A stretch of 64,000 nt of DNA from a virus, in the IMG/VR virus record IMGVR_UViG_3300042922_000265, positions 103,374 to 167,373 of that record; one strand, written 5' to 3'. A program made the position numbers and the translations under genes. Under the pieces are notes generated by a model. That model was given only the letters and a program-made list of their open reading frames with translations, was not told where the DNA came from and made no database searches. Positions 37,264 through 44,881 of the stretch are shown here, piece after piece. How positions within the stretch are numbered: the stretch's first letter is position 1; every line of letters begins with the position of its first letter.

Positions 37264-37373
37264 GGCGTCAGCGCCGAGATGATGAGTGATGCTCCCAAGA
37301 TCAGAAGGACGATGGAGCCCAGGACCACCGAGATGATGATCCACAGCGATGGTTCGTCACCAGGTTGCCCCAT
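37260..37373 (-). CDS. 37-residue membrane peptide
   Basis: MGQPGDEPSLWIIISVVLGS then IVLLILGASLIIS, one helix. It begins in a TGATG overlap with the HIT gene. Function unknown. Confidence 0.55.
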   Translation of the reverse strand: MGQPGDEPSLWIIISVVLGSIVLLILGASLIISALTP

Positions 37374-38077
37374 CAGACGTGATCCTCCTGGTAACCCCGC
37401 GCGCGGCACATGGTGCACAGGCAGCCTGGCTGATGCTGTGACGCCTCTACATAGCCATCGGCCTCGGCGCGCACTCGCGCCAGAAACTTGGCGTAGGTGT
37501 CGCCGTCGGTGGGCTTCGGCCCGTCCTCGAACGCCTTGGTGATCTTCTCAGCCGGTGTGGGAGGCGGCAGCGGCGGTAGATGGCCAGCTGCCCGAGCTTT
37601 GTCCACCCAGACGTTGTGGGCGTGATCCAGGCCCGCCTCGTAGTCCGGGTTGTAGGGCATGCTGTCCCGACGCTGCGGGAACAGCTCGTCCATCATCTTC
37701 TCCCGCTCCTTGCGCAGGTGCTGCAGTGTCCAGGGCAGCATCAGCTTGTCGTTCTCGCGCCGGGGCACGATGTGGACGTGAGTGTGCATCACCGTCTGGG
37801 TGGCATGCGGGCCGATGCTGGTGATGATGTTGGCCTGCAGCCGGTGATTCCACACGTACTGCCCAGCCAGGTACATCAGGTCAGCGGCCACCTTGAAGCC
37901 GTCGACATCAGTGCCCGTGTTGGCATCGGCAGCGTCCTGGGTATGCGTGCCGCAGATCAGCAGGACATGGCCCTCGGTCACCGGGTCCAGCGGGTTGACC
38001 ACAGCGAAGTTGTCGTCGATGGTCTGCACGATGTCCAGATTGAGCCAGTTGGCGGGACAGAACACGCATCCGGTCAT
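37373..38077 (-). CDS. HIT-family nucleotide hydrolase/transferase
   Basis: 234 residues. Residues 1-110 are a HIT domain: N-terminal CVFC zinc pair, NPLDPVTEGHVLLICGTH, and the catalytic triad MHTHVHIVPR with His at 98, 100 and 102. HIT enzymes hydrolyse or transfer nucleotides. The C-terminal 120 residues are an unrelated, helical, charged extension ending in CLCTMC. A nucleotide-pool or Ap4A-type role is inferred. Confidence 0.88.
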   Translation of the reverse strand: MTGCVFCPANWLNLDIVQTIDDNFAVVNPLDPVTEGHVLLICGTHTQDAADANTGTDVDGFKVAADLMYLAGQYVWNHRLQANIITSIGPHATQTVMHTHVHIVPRRENDKLMLPWTLQHLRKEREKMMDELFPQRRDSMPYNPDYEAGLDHAHNVWVDKARAAGHLPPLPPPTPAEKITKAFEDGPKPTDGDTYAKFLARVRAEADGYVEASQHQPGCLCTMCRARGYQEDHV

Positions 38078-38304
38078 CAGTAATCCTCCAGGTTCTTGGC
38101 GCGTGCGGCGGCGGCCTCGTAGTCGCCTTCAAACCCCTCGCGCTGGTCATAGTCGACGAGCCAATCAGACAGCGGTCCTGCCGAGCCGAGCAGAATATCC
38201 TCGACCACAGCGGACGGTTCACCAATGTGAACGGACTTGAGCATGCGAATGCGTGACCGGTTGCCCACCTTGACCCAGACCTGCAGCTCCACCGACTCAG
38301 CCAT
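38077..38304 (-). CDS. hypothetical protein, 75 aa
   Basis: Beta-rich MAESVELQVWVKVGNRSRIR, then acidic helix. Overlaps the upstream gene by 8 nt. Function unknown. Confidence 0.68.
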   Translation of the reverse strand: MAESVELQVWVKVGNRSRIRMLKSVHIGEPSAVVEDILLGSAGPLSDWLVDYDQREGFEGDYEAAAARAKNLEDY

Positions 38305-38539
38305 CGTTCAGCTTCCTCTCCAGGCTCATGCCCGTGCGGGAATCAACAGGTAGCGCGCTGAAGCCCAGGCCCGTGCCGTGACAGTGCGTACCGAGCACAC
38401 TGACGACCGTGGCGACCTGCTGCTCCAGGGCCTCCACGGCGGCGATGAGCTGAATCAGTACGTTGCTCACCTCGAACTGGTAGCCGTGCTTATCAAGCCG
38501 CTCCCAGGAGTCGCGGGCGCGCTGGGTGTGGATACTCAC
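38297..38539 (-). CDS. helical protein, 80 aa
   Basis: A GTG start in a GTGA overlap: SIHTQRARDSWERLDKHGYQ, then LIQLIAAVEALEQQVATVVS, a coiled segment. Function unknown. Confidence 0.65.
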   Translation of the reverse strand: MSIHTQRARDSWERLDKHGYQFEVSNVLIQLIAAVEALEQQVATVVSVLGTHCHGTGLGFSALPVDSRTGMSLERKLNDG

Positions 38540-38652
38540 CGGGGGATCGCCCCCAACATGTTCTCGATGTCGTTGAGCTTCCAGAAGATGAGCCAGACGC
38601 CCACGTTCATGAGCGAAACCGTCACCCAGATGGGAAAGCCCCAGTCGCTCAC
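38536..38652 (-). CDS. 38-residue membrane peptide
   Basis: GTG start overlapping the upstream stop; SDWGFPIWVTVSLMNVGVWL then IFWKLND, one helix. Function unknown. Confidence 0.55.
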   Translation of the reverse strand: MSDWGFPIWVTVSLMNVGVWLIFWKLNDIENMLGAIPR

Positions 38653-38804
38653 ATTCCCTCCTCGTCGATCTTGGACTGGACGAACGCCCAGAACACACCG
38701 CGCGGGACATCGGGCAGGGCAGCACCGGCCTTCTCTGCGCCCTCGATGTCCCCGGAGGCCATCAGGATCAGCTCTACCTCGTCACGCAGAGAGGGCTCGG
38801 TCAT
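38649..38804 (-). CDS. 51-residue hypothetical protein
   Basis: MTEPSLRDEVELILMASGDI, then AALPDVPRGVFWAFVQSKI. ATGA overlap upstream. Function unknown. Confidence 0.65.
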   Translation of the reverse strand: MTEPSLRDEVELILMASGDIEGAEKAGAALPDVPRGVFWAFVQSKIDEEGM

Positions 38805-39193
38805 TTCTCGTCCGAGAGCTTGTACGCCTTGTGCAGCGCGTGCCTGGCGATGTCCTGGGCGAAACCGGAATCCAGACAACCCTCGGTGGCATCACCCAGG
38901 ACGCTCATGATCTGGGCCACGTGGCTCAGTGGCGGCTCCGGCGCGACACCGTCAACCGGAGTGTCCAGGCGCTCCTCGGTGATCTCACTGCGGATGCGGA
39001 ACGCTCCCCAGACAGGATGCAGATAACTCGTGTTGAGCAGATTGCACACCAGCAGGGCGTCGCGAGCGGAGTCGACCTGGTAGTAGCCCGGCTCGCCGTA
39101 GGGGCGATCACCGTTGACGCGGCGCACCTCGAACTTGGTCTCGCTGCTGCAGCTCTGCGGGTTGGTCACAGGGATCGAGACTTGAATGGGCAT
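38801..39193 (-). CDS. hypothetical protein, 130 aa
   Basis: Alpha/beta protein: MPIQVSIPVTNPQSCSSETK, YYQVDSARDALLVCNLLNT, a Pro-rich linker and a C-terminal helix. Function unknown. Confidence 0.72.
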   Translation of the reverse strand: MPIQVSIPVTNPQSCSSETKFEVRRVNGDRPYGEPGYYQVDSARDALLVCNLLNTSYLHPVWGAFRIRSEITEERLDTPVDGVAPEPPLSHVAQIMSVLGDATEGCLDSGFAQDIARHALHKAYKLSDEK

Positions 39194-39549
39194 CAGAGAA
39201 TCGTCTCCTCGACGGTGGTCTTGCGCGTGATGGCCTCGTACTTGGTGCTGGTGTTGCCACTGAGGATCGCCGCCGTGATCACCGCATCATTGGCCGTGTC
39301 GAACGGACCGAAACGCAACGGCTCCTTCGCGCCCACTCTGCGCAGTAGGTGCCGCTCGGTGACCGTGGTCTTGGTCTTCTCGACGGCGGGCTGCTGCAGG
39401 CCCTGCAACTCCCTGAGCTTGTTCTTGAATGTCAGGTCACCGTCCGCCTCGAACAGCCACTCGCGCGCCTCATGGTCGCCGTTGTAGCGCGTGAGCTTGC
39501 GGCTGCCCTGTTTTCCGGTCAGCTGCCAGACATCGGTGTCCAGGATCAT
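39193..39549 (-). CDS. hypothetical protein, 118 aa
   Basis: MILDTDVWQLTGKQGSRKLT, Lys/Arg-rich middle with KNKLRELQGLQQP. TGATG start overlap. Function unknown. Confidence 0.7.
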   Translation of the reverse strand: MILDTDVWQLTGKQGSRKLTRYNGDHEAREWLFEADGDLTFKNKLRELQGLQQPAVEKTKTTVTERHLLRRVGAKEPLRFGPFDTANDAVITAAILSGNTSTKYEAITRKTTVEETIL

Positions 39550-39764
39550 CAGAACTCCTCTTCGTCGTGCTGGACGGGCCGTGGTGCGCCTGACAAATTC
39601 ACGATGATGGCGGCCAGGATGATGGGGAACAGGAAGGTGAGGCTGGACAGCACCTTGACCAGGCCGCTGGCCTCGATGTCGCTGAAGAACAGCATGGTCA
39701 CGATCAACGTGCCGTAGAGCACCGTGGTGGCCGCCAGCAGGATGTAGGCCGACGCCTTGGTCAC
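39549..39764 (-). CDS. two-TM membrane protein, 71 aa
   Basis: Hydrophobic helices SAYILLAATTVLYGTLIVTM and VLSSLTFLFPIILAAIIVNL in a hairpin, followed by an acidic tail (HDEEEF). Function unknown. Confidence 0.72.
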   Translation of the reverse strand: MTKASAYILLAATTVLYGTLIVTMLFFSDIEASGLVKVLSSLTFLFPIILAAIIVNLSGAPRPVQHDEEEF

Positions 39765-40228
39765 TGGATTGCTCCTGCGTCCTTGGCGGCCTTCTTGGCC
39801 GCGAGCGTGGCCGCGCGCTTCTCAGCCGGAGTGCGGGTGTCGACCTGGGCTTTTGGAGTGCCTTCCTGGGCTTTTGTCGGCTCTTTGAGCAAAAGCGTGG
39901 CCTCGAACTCTTCCTCCTGATCGCCACCTGGGGTTTTGTCCTCGGCCTCGGTCACGACCTGGGCTTTTGCAGCCACCTGAGCGCGGATCTCGTCAGCCTT
40001 CTCGTTGAAGTCATCCTCGGCATCCAGCCGAGCCTCGGCCTCATCGGTGCTCAGCGGGCCGGTGCGAGGGATAAAGCCCTTGTCCACGGCCTCGTCGTAC
40101 AGGCTGTAGCTGCCGGTCTTGCGACGCTTGGGCCGGGCCTTGGCCTTGGGCAGCGGTGAGCCGTCCGGGTTGCGGGGAATGACGGTGGACTCTGGAATGC
40201 CCGAGGGCGTGGTGAGTGGTTGAGACAT
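39761..40228 (-). CDS. charged disordered protein with KAQ repeats
   Basis: 155 residues, Lys/Ala/Glu-rich with no hydrophobic core. It repeats the tripeptide KAQ (AAKAQVV, TKAQEG, PKAQVD), each encoded by the same 12-mer CAAAAGCCCAGG; a 15-mer with CGACC on the + strand recurs at 39842 and 39956. Basic N-terminal KAKARPKRRKTGSY. A linker or nucleic-acid-associated role is possible. Confidence 0.7.
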   Translation of the reverse strand: MSQPLTTPSGIPESTVIPRNPDGSPLPKAKARPKRRKTGSYSLYDEAVDKGFIPRTGPLSTDEAEARLDAEDDFNEKADEIRAQVAAKAQVVTEAEDKTPGGDQEEEFEATLLLKEPTKAQEGTPKAQVDTRTPAEKRAATLAAKKAAKDAGAIQ

Positions 40229-40252
40229 AGCTCCCGATTCTAGCAGGTTGTT

Positions 40253-40483
40253 CTAAAAGGAGATACTGCCAGCCGTGACGCGCTTGTCTCGGGTGGAGAC
40301 GCCGACGATGCGGCCATCGGTGACGGCCAGGACCAACAGACCCTTGAACTCGTCCCATTCCTGCAGCGCACGCAGGATGCGAGGGCTGACGTCGTAGATC
40401 CCTGCACCCGTGATCGCACGGGCAACCTTGGCACCGGGGCGGACGTTGATGGTCTCGATGTGGGTGAAGATCGTGGCGCTCAT
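40253..40483 (-). CDS. hypothetical protein, 76 aa
   Basis: MSATIFTHIETINVRPGAKV, helix SPRILRALQEWDEFKG, then LLVLAVTDGRIVGVSTRD. Overlaps the upstream gene (ATGA). Function unknown. Confidence 0.7.
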   Translation of the reverse strand: MSATIFTHIETINVRPGAKVARAITGAGIYDVSPRILRALQEWDEFKGLLVLAVTDGRIVGVSTRDKRVTAGSISF

Positions 40484-40734
40484 GCGGTCACCACGTCCAG
40501 CTCGGACTCGATGTAGTGCATGATCTCGGTCTCTTCCTGGGTCAGGCCGTACTCTTCAGCGTTCATCGCGCCGTCGGGGAAGCGAACCGTGATGCCGCCG
40601 AGGGGGCTGATGGCCAGCACCTCACCGACGGTCATGTAACCGACCTGCTCGATGACGACCTTGACGACGTCACCGACGTGGATGCGTTCGCAGATGTTGG
40701 TGGGGTTTCCGTGGCTGCAGGTCTCGTTGCTCAT
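40480..40734 (-). CDS. small beta-barrel-like protein, 84 aa
   Basis: MSNETCSHGNPTNICERIHV, then GDVVKVVIEQVGYMTVGEVL, an SH3-like beta pattern, and an acidic helix. Predicted leaderless with a consensus -35. Function unknown. Confidence 0.74.
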   Translation of the reverse strand: MSNETCSHGNPTNICERIHVGDVVKVVIEQVGYMTVGEVLAISPLGGITVRFPDGAMNAEEYGLTQEETEIMHYIESELDVVTA

Positions 40735-40740
40735 GATTAA

Positions 40741-40769
40741 AGTATGACAGTTCCTAGAAGGAATGTCAA
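40741..40769 (-). promoter_or_regulatory. leaderless promoter, TTCTAG family, consensus -35
   Basis: TTGACA, TTCC-TTCTAG-GAACTGT spacer (17 bp), CATACT, TTAATC, ATG. CCTTCTAGGAA forms a near-palindrome in the spacer. Confidence 0.88.
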
Positions 40770-40773
40770 GCCC

Positions 40774-41076
40774 TCAGAGCCAGCTGGTGATGATCTCGAC
40801 GGCGTTCTTGACGCCCTTGACCTCTTCTTCGATCTGAAGGTGCTTGGTGGTCATGTCGACCATCACCGCGCTCTTGATGCGGCCCGTGCCGTAGGCGGCA
40901 AGCTGGATTTCGCTGTTGCCATTGGGGCTGCGCAGGATTTCGTAGTCCGGGCAGATGAAGCCCATGTTCCAACCGGCCTCCAGGGCGTTGGCCCGGACGG
41001 TGAGGCGGGCGTTGCCGTTGGCGCGGGCCTGGGCGATCATGTTGGCGCGGTGCTGGGGGTTCATCTCGTTGCTCAT
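40774..41076 (-). CDS. hypothetical protein, 100 aa
   Basis: Helical Arg/Asn/Ala-rich start MSNEMNPQHRANMIAQARAN, then GWNMGFICPDYEILRSPNGN and a C-terminal helix. Predicted leaderless. Function unknown. Confidence 0.75.
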   Translation of the reverse strand: MSNEMNPQHRANMIAQARANGNARLTVRANALEAGWNMGFICPDYEILRSPNGNSEIQLAAYGTGRIKSAVMVDMTTKHLQIEEEVKGVKNAVEIITSWL

Positions 41077-41082
41077 GGTTAA

Positions 41083-41111
41083 AGTATAGCAGCTGCTAGA
41101 ACTCCATGCAA
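41083..41111 (-). promoter_or_regulatory. leaderless promoter, TTCTAG family
   Basis: TTGCAT, GGAG-TTCTAG-CAGCTGC spacer (17 bp), TATACT, TTAACC, ATG at 41076. Confidence 0.87.
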
Positions 41112-41113
41112 CC

Positions 41114-41461
41114 CTACTTCACTCCCGTCAGGGCCAGGTACAGATCGGATGCCTGCTGGAGCAGGGTGAGCTTGGGGTCATCGGGCTGCAGGCCGTCGGT
41201 GGCACGAATCAGGTAGTGCGTGGCCAGACGAGCATGCTCACGGGCATCAGCGATGTCAGCCTCGGCCTGCAGCTTGTCGGCGACCTTCTGAGCTGCCTCT
41301 TTGGTGGCGAACTTGCGCGTATTGCCCTTGGCGTTCAGGGCAGCAAAGCGATCCAGGCTGCCCGGTGTGTGCACGGTGCGGGTGACCCAGTAGGGGAAGC
41401 GCGCGCTGCGCGTGCCGGTCGCTACGTGCCAGTCCTGGGCGTCAAACTCGCGGTCGCTCAT
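41114..41461 (-). CDS. hypothetical protein, 115 aa
   Basis: MSDREFDAQDWHVATGTRSA, PYWVTRTVHTPGSLDRF, then a helical Ala/Asp-rich half (KVADKLQAEADIADAREHA). Predicted leaderless. Function unknown. Confidence 0.75.
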   Translation of the reverse strand: MSDREFDAQDWHVATGTRSARFPYWVTRTVHTPGSLDRFAALNAKGNTRKFATKEAAQKVADKLQAEADIADAREHARLATHYLIRATDGLQPDDPKLTLLQQASDLYLALTGVK

Positions 41462-41467
41462 GACTCA

Positions 41468-41497
41468 AGTATAGCAGCTGCTAGAGCTTCCTGTCTA
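41468..41497 (-). promoter_or_regulatory. leaderless promoter, CTCTAG variant
   Basis: TAGACA, 18-bp spacer with CTCTAG-CAGCTGC, TATACT, TGAGTC, ATG at 41461. The -35 contains the stop codon of the upstream gene. Confidence 0.78.
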
Positions 41498-41608
41498 GCG
41501 CGAACGCAACTCGTCAATCTCCGCGATGGACTCAGCCACCTCACGGTCCTCCTGGTAGCAGGCCGCGCACGTGGGGATGGAAAGGTCGGTGCAGGTATGG
41601 ATGAGCAT
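41495..41608 (-). CDS. 37-residue Cys-motif protein
   Basis: MLIHTCTDLSIPTCAACYQE: three Cys and a His form a probable zinc knuckle, followed by an acidic helix. TGATG start overlap; ends in TAG within the promoter of the next gene. Confidence 0.6.
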   Translation of the reverse strand: MLIHTCTDLSIPTCAACYQEDREVAESIAEIDELRSR

Positions 41609-41796
41609 CAGAGCGCAACCAACACCGGATCGTAGCCACCCTCATTGGCGTGAGCCACCCGCTTGTCCTTGTGTTCATCACAAGCGAAGGACCGGCTCAG
41701 CTCCAAACCACCAGAAGACTTGATGACGAGTGCCCACTGAGGTGACTTCAAACACTCCCAGCATCCCTTGGGCTCGTCCCACTTCGGTTCACCCAT
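41608..41796 (-). CDS. 62-residue Cys-motif protein
   Basis: MGEPKWDEPKGCWECLKSPQ, then FACDEHKDKR: CWEC and CDEH make a plausible zinc site. TGATG start overlap. Function unknown. Confidence 0.66.
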   Translation of the reverse strand: MGEPKWDEPKGCWECLKSPQWALVIKSSGGLELSRSFACDEHKDKRVAHANEGGYDPVLVAL

Positions 41797-41954
41797 CAGC
41801 CGAACACCGCGCTCTCCAGATCGTTCAGCCGGTTGGCCACCCGCAGGTTGTTCTGCAGGCGTGCCCAGCGCACGAACAGGAAACCCAGCGTGATCATGGT
41901 CAGGCCGACGTACTGGCCGGTGGTCACGGGCTGCAGGACGGTCTTCTTGGCCAT
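41796..41954 (-). CDS. 52-residue one-helix membrane protein
   Basis: Helix TGQYVGLTMITLGFLFVRWA followed by a coiled RLQNNLRVANRLNDLES. Function unknown. Confidence 0.62.
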   Translation of the reverse strand: MAKKTVLQPVTTGQYVGLTMITLGFLFVRWARLQNNLRVANRLNDLESAVFG

Positions 41955-41956
41955 GG

Positions 41957-42172
41957 TCAGTTCTCCTTGGTGACGAGATCGGCATCGGATGGCGGCGTGG
42001 GTGCTGCGCGGGGGAACAATGTCTTGCCCACGAAGTCGGCCAGCTCCTCCAGATCGATCGGTCCGGTGATGGTCACCGTGCCCTCGCCATAGGCTTCCAC
42101 CTGGGCCTGGTCTTCCAGGCCGGTGAGCAGCGCTGTGGCCAGGCTGATGGGCTCGTCAACAGGTGTGGTCAT
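41957..42172 (-). CDS. hypothetical acidic protein, 71 aa
   Basis: MTTPVDEPISLATALLTGLE, then VTITGPIDLEELADFVGKTL. Overlaps the upstream gene (ATGA). Function unknown. Confidence 0.68.
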   Translation of the reverse strand: MTTPVDEPISLATALLTGLEDQAQVEAYGEGTVTITGPIDLEELADFVGKTLFPRAAPTPPSDADLVTKEN

Positions 42173-42390
42173 AATGGTGCCCCTCCCTCGGTGTAGTCCA
42201 GGCCAGTGTAGGCAGAGGCCGCTGGCGCTGGCTCGGGCTGCTGGAGCTGTGGTGCTTCCAGAGCCTGAGCGATGCGCTCCAGGGCGTCGGCCTTGCGGTG
42301 CTCTGCATCGGCAACGCGGTCCTGAGCACGGGCCAGATGCTTCAACTTCTCGGTGAGCTTGCCGATGTCGTAACTGCTGACGTTGCTCAT
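42169..42390 (-). CDS. coiled-coil protein, 73 aa
   Basis: MSNVSSYDIGKLTEKLKHLA with a continuous charged helix ending in a Gln/Pro/Ala tail. ATGA overlap upstream. Function unknown. Confidence 0.68.
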   Translation of the reverse strand: MSNVSSYDIGKLTEKLKHLARAQDRVADAEHRKADALERIAQALEAPQLQQPEPAPAASAYTGLDYTEGGAPL

Positions 42391-42590
42391 ACGACTCGGT
42401 GCCCTGCCTTTCCGAGTAGGTCGATCACCCTGACCACCGACTCCTGGACCTTGACGTCGGCCTTGTTGATCATGTCGATCACCGTGTGGGTCGTGGGACT
42501 CCGCAGGGTGCTCACCGCGACGATGTCGTCGGCGCGGATGAGGAGCGAGTAGCCGGTGACGAAACCGGTGAGCTTGAGGTAGGTGGCCAT
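42387..42590 (-). CDS. hypothetical protein, 67 aa
   Basis: Alternating strands: LKLTGFVTGYSLLIRADDIV, then VKVQESVVRVIDLLGKAGH. TGATG start overlap. Function unknown. Confidence 0.66.
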   Translation of the reverse strand: MATYLKLTGFVTGYSLLIRADDIVAVSTLRSPTTHTVIDMINKADVKVQESVVRVIDLLGKAGHRVV

Positions 42591-42784
42591 CAGAACGGCT
42601 CCTCCTTCTGATCCATCTCGCTGATCTGGACCATGCCGTTGATCTGACGGCTGATCTCCGCCATCACACGGTTGGCGTTCTTCACCAGGGTGTTGTCCTG
42701 ACTGCTGGCCCGCACGCTCTTGGTGATGGTGGTGCCCTGGTACTCCACCACGATGGTGGCAGTGACGGTGGTGTTTTTTGCCAT
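42590..42784 (-). CDS. hypothetical protein, 64 aa
   Basis: MAKNTTVTATIVVEYQGTTI, then helix NANRVMAEISRQING. AAAGGAAGCTGAGC precedes the ATG. Function unknown. Confidence 0.67.
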   Translation of the reverse strand: MAKNTTVTATIVVEYQGTTITKSVRASSQDNTLVKNANRVMAEISRQINGMVQISEMDQKEEPF

Positions 42785-42786
42785 GC

Positions 42787-42882
42787 TCAGCTTCCTTTCA
42801 GTGTGAGGGCGATCAGGGCGATGATGAGTGCGGCCCAGATGACGATGATGATGTCGAACCACAGGTGGCCGGTAGTGGGCAT
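42787..42882 (-). CDS. 31-residue membrane peptide
   Basis: MPTTGHLWFDIIIVIWAALI followed by IALIALTLKGS. TGATG start overlap. Function unknown. Confidence 0.57.
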   Translation of the reverse strand: MPTTGHLWFDIIIVIWAALIIALIALTLKGS

Positions 42883-42971
42883 CAGTAGTCCAACCAGGCC
42901 CACCAGGCGACGATGATCCCGGCGATGATCAGGATGATGCCGCCGATGATCAACACCATGCCGGTGCTCAT
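42882..42971 (-). CDS. 29-residue membrane peptide
   Basis: MSTGMVLIIGGIILIIAGII then VAWWAWLDY. Its stop overlaps the next start (TGATG). It is the smallest of the tandem one-helix peptides. Confidence 0.55.
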   Translation of the reverse strand: MSTGMVLIIGGIILIIAGIIVAWWAWLDY

Positions 42972-43288
42972 CAGTTGCCCTGCATGTGCTCGGCAGCACG
43001 AGAGGCGACGGCGTTGGGGACATTGGCCAGGGTGGCGTGCAGCTGTCCCTGAGCCCAGATGCCCATGGCCTTCTTGCCCAGCTCGTCCATCTTCTCGGTG
43101 ACGGCGTCGATCAAGGCTTTCTGGTCTGGGGTGACGGTGCCGACGGTGTATCCCGGACTCTGGTTGAAGTTCTGAAACATGCTCTCGCGATACTCAGCAG
43201 CCCTACTGATGTCCTGGACGACCTTGCGTCCCTCCAGGGCCAGCTTCTGGGCGATGGCGTAATGCTCCCAGGGCATGAGGTTGGGCAT
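42971..43288 (-). CDS. helical protein, 105 aa
   Basis: MPNLMPWEHYAIAQKLALEG, ISRAAEYRESMFQNFNQ, LIDAVTEKMDELGKKAM and a C-terminal helix. Looks like a helical bundle. Function unknown. Confidence 0.7.
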   Translation of the reverse strand: MPNLMPWEHYAIAQKLALEGRKVVQDISRAAEYRESMFQNFNQSPGYTVGTVTPDQKALIDAVTEKMDELGKKAMGIWAQGQLHATLANVPNAVASRAAEHMQGN

Positions 43289-43476
43289 CAGGACTTCTCC
43301 CCGTTCGGACCGTGCGTCTTGAACTGCTCACCCAAACTCATCGACTCGATGTCGTGATGACCACGAATGAAACGCAGGTCGGACGGGTTGGGCAGGTTGG
43401 TGCCACCAACAATGGTCACCGGCTGATTCATCAACCAGAGCCACGCCCCGACGTAGAACTTCTGACTGTCCATCAA
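43288..43476 (-). CDS. hypothetical protein, 62 aa
   Basis: MMDSQKFYVGAWLWLMNQPV then a short basic part. Overlaps the upstream gene. Function unknown. Confidence 0.66.
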   Translation of the reverse strand: MMDSQKFYVGAWLWLMNQPVTIVGGTNLPNPSDLRFIRGHHDIESMSLGEQFKTHGPNGEKS

Positions 43477-43949
43477 CTCTTGGCCGCCTTGGCCGCCACG
43501 GTGAAGATGCGGCCCACGTTCTTCAGGCCCAGCTGGCGCAGCTCGTTGACGGTGAAGGTGAGCTGGTCACCGGTGGCTGCCTTGAGGACCTCGCGCAGCG
43601 CGGTGATCTCCGCCAGCTCGTCCTCCTTGAGCAGGTTGGGCTCCTTGCCGAACTGACGGTCCAGCTCCCAGTCGTTGGTGGGGATGTAGAAGGCTTTGTC
43701 CAGGTCGTTGAGCTTGAGCGTGCGCTGCACCTCGTAGCGGTTGATCGGGGTGCCGTCCTTCTTGTACCGGGCGATGGCCTTGGTCAGCTCATCACGCAGA
43801 GCGATGGCGTTACCCGCATTCCACTTCGCCTCGTTCTTGGCGTGGTGGGCACGCTTGGCCTTCTTCCAGGCGACCTTGGTCTCGTCATGAGCTTTCAGCG
43901 CCCGGTCGCAGGCGTCGATCAGGGATTCCTTGCTGAACATCAGAGGCAT
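43473..43949 (-). CDS. helical hypothetical protein, 158 aa
   Basis: N-terminal coiled part DACDRALKAHDETKVAWKKA, then INRYEVQRTLKLNDLDKAF and a C-terminal helix. It has its own promoter and a leader of about 70 nt with GAAGGACCCACCC. Function unknown. Confidence 0.75.
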   Translation of the reverse strand: MPLMFSKESLIDACDRALKAHDETKVAWKKAKRAHHAKNEAKWNAGNAIALRDELTKAIARYKKDGTPINRYEVQRTLKLNDLDKAFYIPTNDWELDRQFGKEPNLLKEDELAEITALREVLKAATGDQLTFTVNELRQLGLKNVGRIFTVAAKAAKS

Positions 43950-44020
43950 GTGGGTGGGTCCTTCGCTTGGTTTGTCGGGTACTGACGGTTTCTTTGTGGT
44001 TCTTGTCTAGTGCTTTACGC

Positions 44021-44050
44021 ATTCTACAGGGTAGAGGCGTAGTGGGTCTA
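44021..44050 (-). promoter_or_regulatory. promoter, TAGACC class
   Basis: TAGACC, 18-bp spacer ending CCCTG, TAGAAT, then a long leader to the ATG at 43949. The -35 overlaps the stop of the RlaP-like gene. Confidence 0.6.
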
Positions 44051-44881
44051 GGGTTGCTCTCTATCTGCCCAGTACTGGGCGTAGAAGCCACTGAGCCAGT
44101 GGTTGACCTGGTCGTAGTCGGGCTCATCCTTCAACGGTGAGGTGTCCAGGTAGTGGTCCATGGAATTGGCGAACTCATCCACCATGATGAGCACTTCGTC
44201 CTTGGTGTATTTACCTTCGCGAATATCGCGCAGCACACCGACGTAGTGAGGGGCCATCGGGTAGTTGATGCGACCCGATTGGATGAGGTGCCTACCCTGC
44301 AGGGCGATGCGTACGGCGTGATAGCCCGCCTTGGTGTCCCACCCGAATTTCTCCACCAGCTCCGGGCGTGGTGACTGGTCAGCCTCCAGGTAGCGCACCA
44401 GCTGCTTCTGCAGGTATCCCCAGTAGCGCTGGGCGGCGATCTTGGAGACGAACATCGGGGCGCGTCGCGCTACCTCAATCCACCAATGGGTGACCACCCA
44501 CCGCGTGGTGTGTGGTGAGAACAGCAGGGCGGTCATGTTGGGATCGCCCTTGAGCACCAGGCCGATGAATTTGTTCAGGCCGAAGACGGTCATGTCGATG
44601 CCGTCGGCTGGTGTCTTCTCGCCAATGGGTGCCGAGCTGTAGATGTACTGATCGAACCAGCCCGCGTCATAGCCCAGCATGGCCTCAGGCGGCTCGATGC
44701 ACACGCCTTGCAGATCGGTGTCGCTGTGCTCGGTGTCGGTGCCGTACATGACACTGCCCACCTGGGTGAGCATGATGCAGTTGTTGGCTGCCACGTCGAA
44801 GTGACGGGCGGTGCGATGCTTGCCGGTGATCTCAGGGCCGGGGCGCGTGATGCCGTGGCTGTTCAGTGTGGCGACGACCAT
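44048..44881 (-). CDS. RlaP/YcgL-type Pol-beta nucleotidyltransferase
   Basis: 277 residues. GSVMYGTDTEHSDTDLQGV at 42-60 is the nucleotidyltransferase GS-(x)n-DxD signature as found in RNA-ligase-associated RlaP proteins. The remainder is helical with WGYLQKQLVRYLEA and a typical GRHLIQSGRINYP block. RlaP enzymes are thought to act on RNA ends near RNA ligases; no ligase is seen in the window. Start overlaps the upstream stop (TGATG). Confidence 0.82.
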   Translation of the reverse strand: MVVATLNSHGITRPGPEITGKHRTARHFDVAANNCIMLTQVGSVMYGTDTEHSDTDLQGVCIEPPEAMLGYDAGWFDQYIYSSAPIGEKTPADGIDMTVFGLNKFIGLVLKGDPNMTALLFSPHTTRWVVTHWWIEVARRAPMFVSKIAAQRYWGYLQKQLVRYLEADQSPRPELVEKFGWDTKAGYHAVRIALQGRHLIQSGRINYPMAPHYVGVLRDIREGKYTKDEVLIMVDEFANSMDHYLDTSPLKDEPDYDQVNHWLSGFYAQYWADREQP

